Below, one piece after another: positions 57,401-59,971 of a stretch of 64,000 bases of DNA. This DNA is from Enoplolaimus lenunculus (lineage: Eukaryota > Nematoda > Enoplea > Enoplida > Thoracostomopsidae), in assembly GCA_030248215.1 (NCBI GenBank), contig JASANG010001350.1:1-64000 (forward strand), in the 5' to 3' direction. A program made the position numbers and the translations under genes. Numbering within the stretch: the first letter of the stretch is position 1; the number at the start of each line of letters is the position of its first letter. Below the pieces are notes generated by a model. It did not search any database. It was not told where the DNA came from and was given only the letters and a program-made list of their open reading frames with translations.

Positions 57401-59971
57401 CGTCTCCCACTACAGTCACCGGAGTTCGAATCCTAGCATAAAAGTAGGTCTCAGGGGAAATAGAAAATATTCATGTGAGAAAGGGTTAAGGATGATATAA
57501 GGCTGCATTCTGTCTGCTAATTGTGTTTAGCTGAAAATCTGTACCATGCAAACAATTCATCTGACGCTAAGATTGTGGTTTTTAGAGTGTGAAAAACCAA
57601 TAAAGCCCCCTCATCTGCCAGTGGGTTGCGATTTCATTTTGCACACTGGACCAGATGGATGTCCACAGTATAAAAAGGTTTGCGGTACGTTCAAAATGGC
57701 ATTAGGACAATTCGTCGCCCGACAACTCGTAAAATATTTAATTTCGAAATTTCATCATCGACTCGACAATTTGTCGACCCGTCATTATTCTTAGGCTTAG
57801 GGTTAGACTTAGGATTACACTTTGGTTTATGCTTAGATTTTGTCATAGGTTTTAGGACACTGTTGGGCGACAAGTTGTCGGACGATGAATTTTCATTGAT
57901 TCATTTGAAATACATTATTGTTTTTGCCCATGTTAGTTTAAGGGGCGTCCAGGTTACTGGTGGGTCTATAAAAGAGTAAGTTTAGATTCTAGATTACATT
58001 TTTTGCTTAGGCTTTAGGCTTAGGCTTAGACTTAGGTTTACGAACACATTCTTGCAACGCTTAGGCTTAGGTTTAGGCTTAGGAATACGTTTAATCTACT
58101 GTTACGCCCCTTAAAGTAACATTGGGCATTATTTTTTAAGATGTATTTAATCATATCAATCAACTTATGAGCAAAGGCGTAACCAGAAAAAGCCATCCGA
58201 GGTTAAAAAAATTCTCTTTTACATAAGGTTACACTCTGCCGAACTGAAATTCAGCCTACGCGTCCGGACCCTGGTTTACTGTGAAATTATGGAACAGCGG
58301 AAAGATTATCGATATTACTTTGGATGTATTTGTAATTTTTAATTTTTAGTTCTGTGCCCACACGGTGGAAAAGCGTTGCCGCACAAGTTCTGCGATCCGG
58401 AAGATGATTGTGATGCAACCTGTCCAGCAGACTACGAATGTGTTCCGACACCTCAAAAAGAGTTTGGCTCATGCTGTCCAACAGGTAAAAGCGATATCGA
58501 TGTAACCAGTGGCACAGGCACGATTTCAGTTTGCGAAGGTATAAAGTTTCATGTTAAAGAAATATTTACCACCGTGAGCTGTTAGGTTTGAAGCCTTTTA
58601 AAAGCACGTTTATTTGGTCTCTTCATAAATATTGGGAGGGGATCCATTCCTCTCAATACCCTTTCCCGCATGCGCCTTGCATTTAGCTACTTTTTACGAT
58701 AAATCTATATGTAATCGTAACCTAAACCTAAGCCTAAACGTACGCCTAATCCTTATCCTAAGCGTAAGCGTAAGCCTCAGCTTACCAGTTTTTAAGTCTC
58801 CATGTCTTCACGTAAATAGGCCCCTATTCTTGACATAGGCGGAAATGACAAAATCAGCAACGATCCCGCAATAAGGCAACGTTTCTGCCTGCCAAGATAG
58901 AGTTTTGATTAGAGAGACAGTTTCTCGTGGTCCGTTTGCTATTGGACGCTTCTGATATTTGTTGTAGATCCTTGCACTCCGAATTTATGCAAGCCGGGCC
59001 TAAAATGTGTGCCACACCGAAAACAATGCAAAACGCCGCCATGCCGACAGTACAAATGCGTTAAACACGGTAAGATATTAATATTCTAATTGGCTTGGGC
59101 ACACATTCTCTCACATAGGTTTAGGGTTAGGCGTAACGATCCGTAGTCTAAGTGTATCCAGCAAAAGGACTCAGCTCCCTTTGGAAAAAATTTGTCTCCC
59201 AAGAAAACTTTCTACCTTGCTTGTAAGGCAACGAAAACGCTTGTATGTAATCCAACATATTTATAGCACTCCTAGCAACGTAAGCTGGTTACGGGCCTGA
59301 AGCGTAAACTCAGACTTAGGCTTAAGAAACAGTTTAGCTTAAGACTATATCTTCGACTTTTCCCGAAATCTAAGCCTAAGCGTGGGCCTAAGCCTAAAGT
59401 TTGGGGGCAGTGTTGAAAAGCTTTAAAATTAGTTGTCATGCTATAAGTTGTCGTGTCGCCGTATTCTCAAATGTGTGTAGCTTTAATCACCCAATGTTTA
59501 GCTTCAAAATTTACCGTATGGCGTATGGCAGGTCGCTAGTTTGAGATCATCTCGCTAACTGGTAATAGCTGCGATTACATTTCGAAAGGGGGTAACGTCG
59601 ATTAAAAATATTGACCCTTTACGATCCAGAAAGTTAATTCTAAAGCCTGTTGAAACTACACTTTTCCAAAGCGGATATATATCCGCTCTATCGCTGGTTC
59701 TGTATATATACTGTCTCTGTCAATTATTTTTTTGTAGGATTTTAACCGAATTTTAAGCAATTATTCTTTCACAGGACGTTGTGGATGCAACGAAGAATTT
59801 AAATCTTGTGGGACGGCGTGTGAACCGTCGTGTGACAATCCGAATCCACAGCTGTGCACGAAACAGTGCATTTTAAACGTTTGCCAGTGTCGTAAAGGAT
59901 TCGTTCGAAATTCCAACGGAAACTGCGTTATTCAACGAGAATGCAATAAACCAGCGATAAAACCGAGTTAA
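30397..59971 (+). CDS. Multi-module secreted Cys-rich protein with C-terminal TIL domain, whole gene
   Basis: Twenty-six exons join in frame to 1019 residues: signal peptide (1-19); A (20-55), B (56-96); A (97-127), B (128-167), B (168-208); A (209-239), B (240-279); A (280-313), B1 (314-357), B2 (358-397), B3 (398-441); A (442-474), B1 (475-519); A (520-553), B1, B2, B3 (to 682); A (683-715), B1, B2, B3 (to 842); A (843-875), B1 (876-920); Cys-rich linker (921-954); TIL domain (955-1019). All internal exons are phase 1-1. B modules fit the lustrin Cys-rich domain known from nematode secreted proteins and mollusc shell proteins; TIL domains inhibit serine proteases. Role inferred: secreted inhibitor or matrix protein. 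Introns total about 26 kb and are filled with repeats. I chose the start at 30397 because it lies nearest exon 2; the twin at 25170 gives the same protein. Exon use has not been shown by transcripts. Confidence 0.75.
30575..30972. mobile_element. AAGAGTGTGCAACTGGGTAC-type TIR element in intron 1
   Basis: Left arm ACAGTATGCAACTGGGTACA, right arm AAAACGCAACGCGCACTGGT ... GCATACCCTTGTCAAGAGAG. The insides hold two CACACGTAGTGT-C/ACTTGGTAT repeats. Confidence 0.6.
31043..31150 (+). CDS. Inhibitor-like gene, exon 2: A module
   Basis: Acceptor TATTTTAG, donor GTACGT. GNQGPCPDPPAEPSAGCQYE, then TVVSVSGCPSFREVCG. Cys spacing C-x10-C-x10-C-x6-C, the rule for all A modules. Confidence 0.75.
31440..31640. 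repeat. TTAGGC-like repeats facing both ways
   Basis: CCTAAG words (31446-31530) followed by TTAGGC words (31565-31620): two incomplete elements in opposite orientation. Confidence 0.5.
31771..31893 (+). CDS. Inhibitor-like gene, exon 3: B module
   Basis: Acceptor TTTTTAG, donor GTAAGT. VQCRDGSDPEADLCGDKQPN, then CPKGFECVEAPNGKFSACCQ. Six Cys, C-x10-C-x6-C-x5-C-x10-CC; the CPxGxEC...CC core is the lustrin-type signature. Confidence 0.8.
32155..32300 (-). mobile_element. TTAGGC-bearing element with GACAATTCGTCGCCCGA ends, partial
   Basis: GACAATTCGTCGCCCGATAA, an AACAGTGTCCGAAAG segment and CCTAAG words; the right end is near ATGTCGAGTCGACAA. Fuller relatives at 55855-56030 and 57703-57892. 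Confidence 0.5.
32742..32808 (+). pseudogene. Decayed B-module exon
   Basis: After acceptor TATTTTAG the frame reads VECTNGLARPEPCGRPEDHL, then PF and a stop. The start closely matches the B exon at 35570 (VQC..G..R.EPCGRP.D), but the last four Cys are gone and no donor follows in frame. It is therefore left out of the gene model. It sits where the cassette order A-B-B predicts a second B. Confidence 0.6.
32925..33015 (+). repeat. Duplicate of the decayed exon's acceptor region
   Basis: ATCTGCCACTGTTCAT and TTTGCATTTTATTTCAATAA through TAGCTGTGGAATGCAC repeat 32685-32753 almost exactly, then diverge. A local duplication took the 3' splice region and the first codons. Confidence 0.7.
33175..33267 (+). 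CDS. Inhibitor-like gene, exon 4: A module
   Basis: VCPEPPEPPPFGCKLSSTIG, then KNGCNEYEVVCG; C-x10-C-x10-C-x6-C. Acceptor ATTTTAG, donor GTAAAG. Confidence 0.75.
33390..33613 (+). mobile_element. TTAGGC element, subtype B, with perfect 8-bp duplication
   Basis: GGCCCATGTTGCTTTAAGGG to AGTAACATTGGCC. CAAACTTC is repeated exactly at 33382-33389 and 33614-33621. This is the cleanest copy for defining element ends. Confidence 0.85.
33614..34020. other. Intron sequence with a GC-rich patch
   Basis: At 33725-33850 the GC content rises (AGGGCCGGTGCGCCTGGCG and GGACCGCCCTGG). It may be a scrap of an element; no exon seen. Confidence 0.35.
34025..34470. mobile_element. GGTGCAACCGG-type TIR element
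   Basis: Left tip AGGGTGCAACCGGAATTATA, right tip GAAATTCCGATTGCAC. Near the right end CCGGATTTTGTACCGAAACC is repeated in tandem. Confidence 0.55.
34543..34710. repeat. CGTCCGGCGCCG element scrap plus TTAGGC-like words
   Basis: GCCGTCCGGCGCCG words end in GGTATAGCTCCACCC (34625-34637), then a short mixed run of CTTAAG/CCTAAA words. Confidence 0.4.
34815..34934 (+). CDS. Inhibitor-like gene, exon 5: B module
   Basis: VECDDGTKPTVLCGDKLPRC, then APGTECVNAPNNELSGCCPT. C-x9-C-x6-C-x5-C-x10-CC. Acceptor CTTTAAG is weak for this gene; donor GTAATT. Confidence 0.7.
35570..35692 (+). CDS. Inhibitor-like gene, exon 6: B module
   Basis: AVQCPHGTSRDEPCGRPNDP, then PCERPHNCVLNAGGIVGSCC. The CPxGYEC core is altered to CERPHNC, but all six Cys are kept (C-x9-C-x7-C-x5-C-x10-CC). 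Donor GTCAGT is unusual for this gene. Sister of the decayed exon at 32742. Confidence 0.7.
35920..36242 (+). mobile_element. TTAGGC element, subtype A, expanded inside, with 8-bp duplication
   Basis: GACCCATGTAAAGATCAGGG to TTTACATTGGCC; GAAGTGAT on both sides. The inside has four copies of a 36-40 bp unit around AGGAATAAACTCATTCTTAC, so the core grew by tandem duplication. Confidence 0.85.
36359..36451 (+). CDS. Inhibitor-like gene, exon 7: A module
   Basis: VCPERPNPPPIGCQFEVSIA, then PNGCNQYDVVCG; same length and spacing as exon 4, its closest relative. Acceptor GGTTTAG, donor GTAAAG. Confidence 0.75.
36573..36783. mobile_element. GGATCC-ended TIR element (hAT-like tips)
   Basis: GGGGATCCAGAAGGGGGGCG at the left, AGAAATTTTTGGATCCGCCT at the right. 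The inside has a direct repeat of GAAATTTTTTTG...GATGAGGTCCCT. Confidence 0.6.
36786..36900 (+). mobile_element. tRNA-like TIR element, partial
   Basis: CCCCTATAGCTGAGTGGTGA, box B GTGTTCGAATCTC, then ATCTTCATGA. The left half and the end tips are missing. It adjoins the previous element. Confidence 0.55.
36969..37088 (+). CDS. Inhibitor-like gene, exon 8: B module
   Basis: VECPDGSGPIAFCGGEHPPC, then PRRLECVQAPNGKFGACCPA. C-x9-C-x6-C-x5-C-x10-CC, same class as exon 5. Acceptor ATTTTCAG, donor GTAACA. Confidence 0.75.
37153..37359 (-). mobile_element. TTAGGC element, subtype A, with 8-bp duplication
   Basis: TGTCAATGTAAAGAACATGG to TTTGCATGGGCC; GTTCCTAT on both sides (37145-37152 and 37360-37367). 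CCTAAG repeats inside. Confidence 0.85.
37505..37785. mobile_element. GGGTTGCGCTATACTT-type TIR element with 31-bp tandem core
   Basis: GGGTTGCGCTATACTT at the left and AAGTATAGCGCAACCC at the right are perfect inverted copies. The core is five 31-bp units starting GTACGAGTGACGGACGGTGA (from 37606). Confidence 0.75.
38078..38298. mobile_element. GAGTCA hairpin element
   Basis: CAGTGCAAAAAATGGTGAGT to TTTTTTGCAGTG; arms pair almost perfectly. Confidence 0.8.
38615..38716 (+). CDS. Inhibitor-like gene, exon 9: A module
   Basis: ACPPPPDPNKDPGPGCRYYE, then TRDENDCPVFELICG; C-x13-C-x10-C-x6-C. First exon of the first full A-B1-B2-B3 cassette. Acceptor TTTGCAG, donor GTAAAG. Confidence 0.75.
38785..38995. 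mobile_element. GAGTCA hairpin element
   Basis: GACTGCAAAAAATGGTCAGC to CCATTTTTTGCAGTG, arms with a small deletion on the left. Confidence 0.75.
39165..39440. repeat. TTAGGC-like tracts in both orientations
   Basis: TTAGGCTTAGGCTTAGGC at 39228-39252 and CCTAAGCCTAAGCCTAAG at 39377-39400, without clear element ends. Confidence 0.5.
39488..39619 (+). CDS. Inhibitor-like gene, exon 10: B1 module
   Basis: VKCPDGSWPKFDPFCGRGRG, then TRDCRPGYGCVLSPGKDVGA and CCAR. C-x11-C-x9-C-x5-C-x10-CC. B1 modules share CGRG...RDC. Acceptor TTTTGCAG, donor GTATGC. Confidence 0.75.
39725..40118. mobile_element. TIR element (TTAACCCTTT ends) holding a nested TTAGGC element
   Basis: TTAACCCTTTCGTACACAGA at the left, CATGTGAGAAAGGGTTAA at the right, as in the tRNA-like family, though the tRNA-like part is not clear here. 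Positions 39759-39964 are a later insertion. Confidence 0.55.
39759..39964 (+). mobile_element. TTAGGC element, subtype A2, nested, with perfect 8-bp duplication
   Basis: GGCCCATGTATAGAACAGGG to CCCTGTTCTATACATGGGTC. CTTTGAAC is repeated exactly on both sides (39751-39758 and 39965-39972). This is the best A2 copy. Confidence 0.85.
40243..40480 (-). mobile_element. tRNA-like TIR element, decayed
   Basis: TTAACCCTTTCTCACATAAT at the left; ATCACCACTCAGCAATAGGA (box A inverted) and CTCACTTCTTGTGAAGATTT inside; right tip eroded. Confidence 0.55.
40502..40621 (+). CDS. Inhibitor-like gene, exon 11: B2 module
   Basis: TDCRDGSEPVSGITCEPRPN, then EDQCPSGYECDPEVNFCCPQ. C-x11-C-x8-C-x5-C-x6-CC; the short last loop (x6) marks B2. 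The acceptor CATTCCAG lies in a weak pyrimidine tract; donor GTATGT. Confidence 0.75.
40650..40880. mobile_element. AAGAGTGTGCAACTGGGTAC-type TIR element
   Basis: ACAAGAGCGTGCAACTGGGC to AATTGCACACTCTTGTTATT; a close relative of 14411-14706 (shared GGCGTCAAACATGCTTCCCT). Confidence 0.6.
40881..41217. mobile_element. AAGAGTGTGCAACTGGGTAC-type TIR element, adjacent copy
   Basis: GAAGAGTGGATGATCACTCT to AGAGTGATCATCCACTCTTG, long inverted arms with CCCCTTGTTTAAGGGGGG cores. Confidence 0.65.
41653..41834 (-). mobile_element. TTAGGC element, subtype A, with 8-bp duplication
   Basis: GGCCAATGTAAAGAACACGG to TCTTTACATGGGCA; TAAAAAGG on both sides (41645-41652 and 41835-41842). Confidence 0.85.
41990..42425. 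mobile_element. Two AGAGTGTG-type TIR element pieces
   Basis: 41990-42135 is a right arm (GGCAAAAACGCAACGTGTGT). 42136-42425 begins AGAGTGTGACACTTCGC and ends AGTGTGGCGAAGCGTCACAC, a separate pair of inverted ends. Confidence 0.5.
42638..42820 (+). mobile_element. TTAGGC element, subtype B, abutting a 3' splice site
   Basis: GGTCCATGTTACTTTAAGGG to AGTAACATTGACC. It ends 14 bp before the start of exon 12, so the acceptor tract partly consists of the target duplication (CTGAAGTT / GCAAAGTT, 6 of 8). Confidence 0.8.
42835..42966 (+). CDS. Inhibitor-like gene, exon 12: B3 module
   Basis: RRCKGDKPFLPNINCGRSPS, then REQCPAGYECIIDKRDRFAI and CCPK. C-x11-C-x8-C-x5-C-x10-CC. B3 modules begin (R)CKG and have NxNCG. 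Acceptor TTTTGTAG, donor GTAACA. Confidence 0.75.
43072..43212 (+). mobile_element. TTAGGC element, subtype A, left two-thirds
   Basis: GGCCAATGTAAGGATGAGCG, arm ATAGAGTAAAGCGTAAACTT, short TTAGGC tract, right end missing. Confidence 0.6.
43213..44674. other. Long intron stretch without recognised elements
   Basis: About 1.4 kb between element scraps. Open stretches at 43336-43518 and 43872-44168 show no domain or splice support. This is the longest plain stretch of the gene's introns. Confidence 0.45.
44675..44832. mobile_element. Short hAT-like TIR element
   Basis: GGCCGGTAGCCAAGGGGGAA to ACCTGGCTACGGGC; same family as 411-573 (shared AATTTTTAACCTTGC). Confidence 0.6.
44892..44990 (+). 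CDS. Inhibitor-like gene, exon 13: A module
   Basis: ECPPPTPLPKPPPGCRYLET, then IGKDGCPQFELICG; C-x12-C-x10-C-x6-C. Pro-rich lead. Acceptor TTTTTTAG, donor GTAAGC. Confidence 0.75.
45207..45345 (-). mobile_element. TTAGGC element, subtype A2, few repeats left
   Basis: ATGTATAGAACAGGGTCGGT to GATCTTTACATGAGCC with the arm AAGCTTAAGCTTTTACTCTA; only one CCTAAG word. Confidence 0.6.
45402..45536 (+). CDS. Inhibitor-like gene, exon 14: B1 module
   Basis: VHCPDGTKPDFGHFCGRGVP, then DARDCRPEFECVLADGKQFG and TCCPK. C-x11-C-x9-C-x5-C-x10-CC. Closest to exon 16. B2 and B3 do not follow, so this cassette is short. Acceptor TATTTCAG, donor GTAACC. Confidence 0.8.
45603..45782 (-). mobile_element. TTAGGC element, subtype A2, decayed
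   Basis: ATGTATAGATCAGGACCGTA to CAGATGTGTCCATAGGCC; sparse CCTAAG words. Confidence 0.5.
45804..46080 (-). mobile_element. TTAGGC element, subtype B, with foreign insert, next to a 3' splice site
   Basis: GGTCAATGTTAGTTTTAGCG, CCTAAG words, then TAAAAGTAGCATGGGCC ending 14 bp before exon 15. A separate hairpin (46003-46058, TAGCCCAGG...CCTGGGCTA around CTCGTGATA) interrupts its right part. Confidence 0.55.
46095..46196 (+). CDS. Inhibitor-like gene, exon 15: A module
   Basis: ECPPPPGPISHPPPGCRYLI, then TTGKDGCTEYDLICG; C-x13-C-x10-C-x6-C. Acceptor TATTATAG, donor GTAAGT. Confidence 0.75.
46371..46759. mobile_element. GGATGTAACCGGATATCCG-type TIR element
   Basis: GGATGTAAACGGATAGTAAA at the left and CGCATATCCAGTTACATCC at the right are inverted copies; inner GGAAACGGA words. 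Confidence 0.6.
46870..47340. mobile_element. Palindrome-rich repeat (CGGCCCTAGGGCTGATATT type)
   Basis: Three short palindromes of ATCGGCCCTAGGGCTGAT form (46940-47005), then CCTCGGGCAGTT words in both directions (47192-47335) and a GTGTCTTTAACTGACAC hairpin. It looks like a complex inverted-repeat element, but I cannot set its ends. Confidence 0.4.
47481..47615 (+). CDS. Inhibitor-like gene, exon 16: B1 module
   Basis: VKCPDGSRPEFDHFCGRGVP, then EARDCRPGFECVLAQGRQFG and ACCPR. C-x11-C-x9-C-x5-C-x10-CC. Acceptor TTATTTCAG, donor GTAAGC. Confidence 0.8.
47616..48530. other. Intron 16, little recognised
   Basis: 48287-48510 is a scrap of a CCGTTTCCG-type element (GTCGGATATTCGTTTCCGG and TTCCGCTTCCGTTTCCGTC). 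The rest shows no exon; open stretches at 47781-48115 have no support. Confidence 0.4.
48531..48738 (-). mobile_element. TTAGGC element, subtype B, near a 3' splice site
   Basis: GGCCAATGTTATGTTAAGGG to TTAAAGTAACATGGGAA, CCTAAG repeats and TGCAAAAATGTGTTCC centre. GGATATTT before and AGATATTT after (7 of 8). The end lies 38 bp before exon 17. Confidence 0.8.
48777..48896 (+). CDS. Inhibitor-like gene, exon 17: B2 module
   Basis: AKCRFGFEPAPGIICEPGPQ, then EDQCPSGFECDRDVNFCCPA. C-x11-C-x8-C-x5-C-x6-CC. Acceptor TTTAAAG is weak; donor GTATGT. Confidence 0.8.
48948..49045 (-). mobile_element. tRNA-like TIR element, one end
   Basis: TTAACCCTTTCTCACATTAA, then inverted box B (GGATTCGAACCTG); breaks off before box A. 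Confidence 0.55.
49192..49474. mobile_element. GGATCC-ended TIR element (hAT-like tips)
   Basis: CCAGCGGATCCTGAGGGATG to AGAAATTTGTAGATCCGCG; the inner unit TTACAATTTT...AAATTTTTTTGTGGTAAAAT recurs three times. Confidence 0.6.
49519..49650 (+). CDS. Inhibitor-like gene, exon 18: B3 module
   Basis: PRCKGGVESLPNVNCGLSGD, then RQDCPPGYECVVHPTDAFAI and CCPK. C-x11-C-x8-C-x5-C-x10-CC. Nearly identical to exon 22 (four residue changes). Acceptor TACTCTAG, donor GTACTG. Confidence 0.8.
49769..49975 (-). mobile_element. TTAGGC element, subtype A2
   Basis: CCAGTGCATAGAATGGGGCC to CCCTGATTTTTGCACGATCC, with CCTAAG repeats and the TACACATGAGCCTAAGCC centre. Confidence 0.65.
50030..50330. other. Pyrimidine-rich intron stretch
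   Basis: C/T-rich with CCCAAAA and TTTCC words; no exon or element recognised. Confidence 0.4.
50380..51312. mobile_element. Cluster of AAGAGTGTGCAACTGGGTAC-type element pieces
   Basis: At least two elements: ACAGATTGTACCCAGTTACA with ACTCTTGGTAATACCAAGAG (50380-50500), and 50940-51312 with ACTCTTGGACAAGAGTATGC ... ACACAGATTGTACCCAGTCG. Between them is another pair of inverted segments with CGTGATGTAGTATCACGCGG. Boundaries are uncertain. Confidence 0.5.
51318..51565 (-). mobile_element. tRNA-derived SINE-like repeat
   Basis: Read on the minus strand: a TGGCGCAGTGGTAACAGCGT box A, GTTAGTTCGGAACCACC box B region, and a body with GACATATATACTCGAC and ATGCAATATATGCAATG. The tRNA part spans about 51370-51440. 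Confidence 0.55.
51705..52092. mobile_element. AAGAGTGTGCAACTGGGTAC-type TIR element
   Basis: ACCAAGAGTGGATGATCACT to TGGACATCATCCACTCTTGT, arms with GCACGCGTTGCGTTTTTGGC and AAAAATGCAACGCGTGCTGG. A close relative of 40881-41217. Confidence 0.65.
52095..52310 (-). mobile_element. tRNA-derived SINE-like repeat
   Basis: On the minus strand: ATGGCGCAGTGGTCATAGCG (box A), GCTCGTTCGAAAGCCACAC (box B), spaced as in a tRNA (about 52110-52190). The rest resembles 51318-51565. Confidence 0.6.
52351..52449 (+). CDS. Inhibitor-like gene, exon 19: A module
   Basis: ECPPPRELPPPPPGCRYIKK, then IGKDGCPEFELVC; C-x12-C-x10-C-x6-C. The usual final Gly codon starts with C instead of G here. Acceptor TTGTTACAG, donor GTAAGT. 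Confidence 0.75.
52686..52937. mobile_element. CAACTCA hairpin element
   Basis: CACTATAAATTTCAGTGAGT to TTTGAATTTACAGTG, TA on both sides, GAGTTGA/TCAACTC words in the arms. Confidence 0.7.
53126..54210. mobile_element. hAT-like TIR element of about 1.1 kb with a nested element
   Basis: TGGCGTAGCCAGGGTATTCG near the left, CCCCCCCTTGGCTACGCCCC at the right. No transposase frame is recognisable. A separate 354-bp element (53302-53655) lies inside it. Confidence 0.5.
53302..53655. mobile_element. GGYC-ended long-TIR element without TTAGGC, with 8-bp duplication
   Basis: GGTCTGTGTATAGAACAGGG to GCCCCTGTGCTATATATACA plus TTGGCT. The tips match the A2 TTAGGC elements, but the arms are different: they pair for over 60 bp (GTTTTGCAAGGTGTACAACT; CAGGAGTGCAGCGC) and again in the centre (GAACTCCGCTGGTTTGGTAG). 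AACATCAT before and AACATGAT after. Confidence 0.7.
54322..54416 (+). mobile_element. TTAGGC element, subtype B, right part, next to a 3' splice site
   Basis: TTAGGC-like word, AATCTACTGTTATGGCGC and AAAAGTAACTTTGGCGG. It ends 15 bp before exon 20. Confidence 0.6.
54432..54560 (+). CDS. Inhibitor-like gene, exon 20: B1 module
   Basis: Joins as (P)LCPDGSRPSLDDNCSRGPK, then SKACPAGYECIFEGNDDFGI and CCK. C-x11-C-x8-C-x5-C-x10-CC. The usual CGRG is CSRG. Acceptor TTGTTATAG, donor GTAAAA. Confidence 0.75.
54627..54997. mobile_element. GTCGCTATACTTT-type TIR element with nested TTAGGC element
   Basis: GGTGTCGCTATACTTTTGAT at the left, GGAAAGTATAGCGACATCC at the right; GTCCGGCGCCG words inside both ends. 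The middle (54704-54896) is the nested element. Confidence 0.7.
54704..54896 (+). mobile_element. TTAGGC element, subtype A, nested, with perfect 8-bp duplication
   Basis: GGCCCATGCAAAGATCATGG to TTTCTTTAAATACGCC; GCCGCATG exactly repeated at 54696-54703 and 54897-54904. TTAGGC and TAGGCG repeats inside. Confidence 0.85.
55228..55412 (+). mobile_element. TTAGGC element, subtype B
   Basis: GGCCCATGTTACTTTAAGGG to AATTAACATTGG; both arms and the AACGCTTAGG centre. Confidence 0.75.
55590..55841. mobile_element. CAACTCA hairpin element
   Basis: CACTGTAAATTTCAATGAGT to ACTGAAACTTATAGTG; TA before. Arms pair through most of the element. Confidence 0.7.
55855..56030 (-). mobile_element. TTAGGC-bearing element with GACAATTCGTCGCCCGA ends
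   Basis: GACAATTCGTCGCCCGACAA at the left; CTAAGC words; AACTGTCGTTCGACGAACTG at the right. Few TTAGGC-like words survive. Confidence 0.5.
56066..56185 (+). CDS. Inhibitor-like gene, exon 21: B2 module
   Basis: (T)QCRGGFDPAPGIICKPGPK, then ENQCPSGYECDRNANFCCPA. C-x11-C-x8-C-x5-C-x6-CC, closest to exon 17. Acceptor TTATTTCAG, donor GTATGT. Confidence 0.8.
56289..56488 (+). mobile_element. TTAGGC element, subtype A
   Basis: GGCCCATGTAAAGATCAGGG to TTCTTTACATTGGCC; clear arms. Flanks (CACGTTTAGAA / ACGTAGAA) are similar but differ by 2 bp. Confidence 0.8.
57045..57176 (+). CDS. Inhibitor-like gene, exon 22: B3 module
   Basis: (P)RCKGGVAPLPNVNCGLSGD, then RQDCPPGYECAIHPTDAFAI and CCPK. Nearly the same as exon 18 in protein and DNA, including the donor GTACT. 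Acceptor ATATTTTAG. Confidence 0.8.
57218..57489 (+). mobile_element. Complete TIR element carrying a tRNA-like segment
   Basis: TTAACCCCTTCTCACATTGA to TTCATGTGAGAAAGGGTTAA. Box A TAGCTGAGAGGTGATGG and box B GGAGTTCGAATCC are in the right half. Same layout, opposite strand, as 8431-8701. Confidence 0.7.
57586..57684 (+). CDS. Inhibitor-like gene, exon 23: A module
   Basis: ECEKPIKPPHLPVGCDFILH, then TGPDGCPQYKKVCG; C-x12-C-x10-C-x6-C. It has fewer prolines than other A modules. Acceptor GTTTTTAG, donor GTACGT. Confidence 0.75.
57703..57892 (+). mobile_element. TTAGGC-bearing element with GACAATTCGTCGCCCGA ends, complete
   Basis: GACAATTCGTCGCCCGACAA to GTTGGGCGACAAGTTGTCGG, plus an inner TTTGTCGACCCGTC. 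TTAGGC-like words (57790-57870) fill the middle. The ends are unrelated to the GGCC-ended families. Confidence 0.65.
57929..58129 (+). mobile_element. TTAGGC element, subtype B
   Basis: GCCCATGTTAGTTTAAGGGG to CTTAAAGTAACATTGGGC; ATTATT occurs near both ends, but a clean duplication cannot be set. Confidence 0.75.
58350..58484 (+). CDS. Inhibitor-like gene, exon 24: last B module
   Basis: VLCPHGGKALPHKFCDPEDD, then CDATCPADYECVPTPQKEFG and SCCPT. A seventh Cys appears (DDCDATC). Acceptor TTTTTAG, donor GTAAAA. Confidence 0.75.
58716..58825 (-). repeat. CCTAAG-repeat tract, ends unclear
   Basis: CCTAAACCTAAGCCTAAACG and related words; no TIR found. Confidence 0.5.
58968..59069 (+). CDS. Inhibitor-like gene, exon 25: six-Cys linker module
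   Basis: DPCTPNLCKPGLKCVPHRKQ, then CKTPPCRQYKCVKH. CTPNxCKxGxKCV resembles short repeats of other secreted Cys-rich proteins; I do not recognise a named domain. Acceptor TTGTTGTAG, donor GTAAGA. Confidence 0.7.
59137..59300. mobile_element. Short hAT-like TIR element, decayed
   Basis: GATCCGTAGTCTAAGTGTAT to AAGCTGGTTACGGGCC, with the family's GAAAACTTTCTACCTTGCTT inside. Confidence 0.5.
59301..59770. other. Intron 25, remainder
   Basis: TTAGGC-like words at 59305-59410 in both directions; then plain AT-rich sequence. Nothing else seen. Confidence 0.4.
59775..59971 (+). CDS. Inhibitor-like gene, exon 26: TIL domain and stop
   Basis: GRCGCNEEFKSCGTACEPSC, then DNPNPQLCTKQCILNVCQCR and KGFVRNSNGNCVIQRECNKP, ending AIKPS. 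The NEEF..CG..CEP.C ... C...C...C.C..G.VR...G.C motif is a TIL (trypsin-inhibitor-like) domain. It has ten expected Cys plus one extra at the start. The domain is known in Ascaris-type inhibitors of serine proteases. The P1 region lies around CTKQCILN; I cannot tell the specificity. Acceptor TTTCACAG. Confidence 0.85.
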
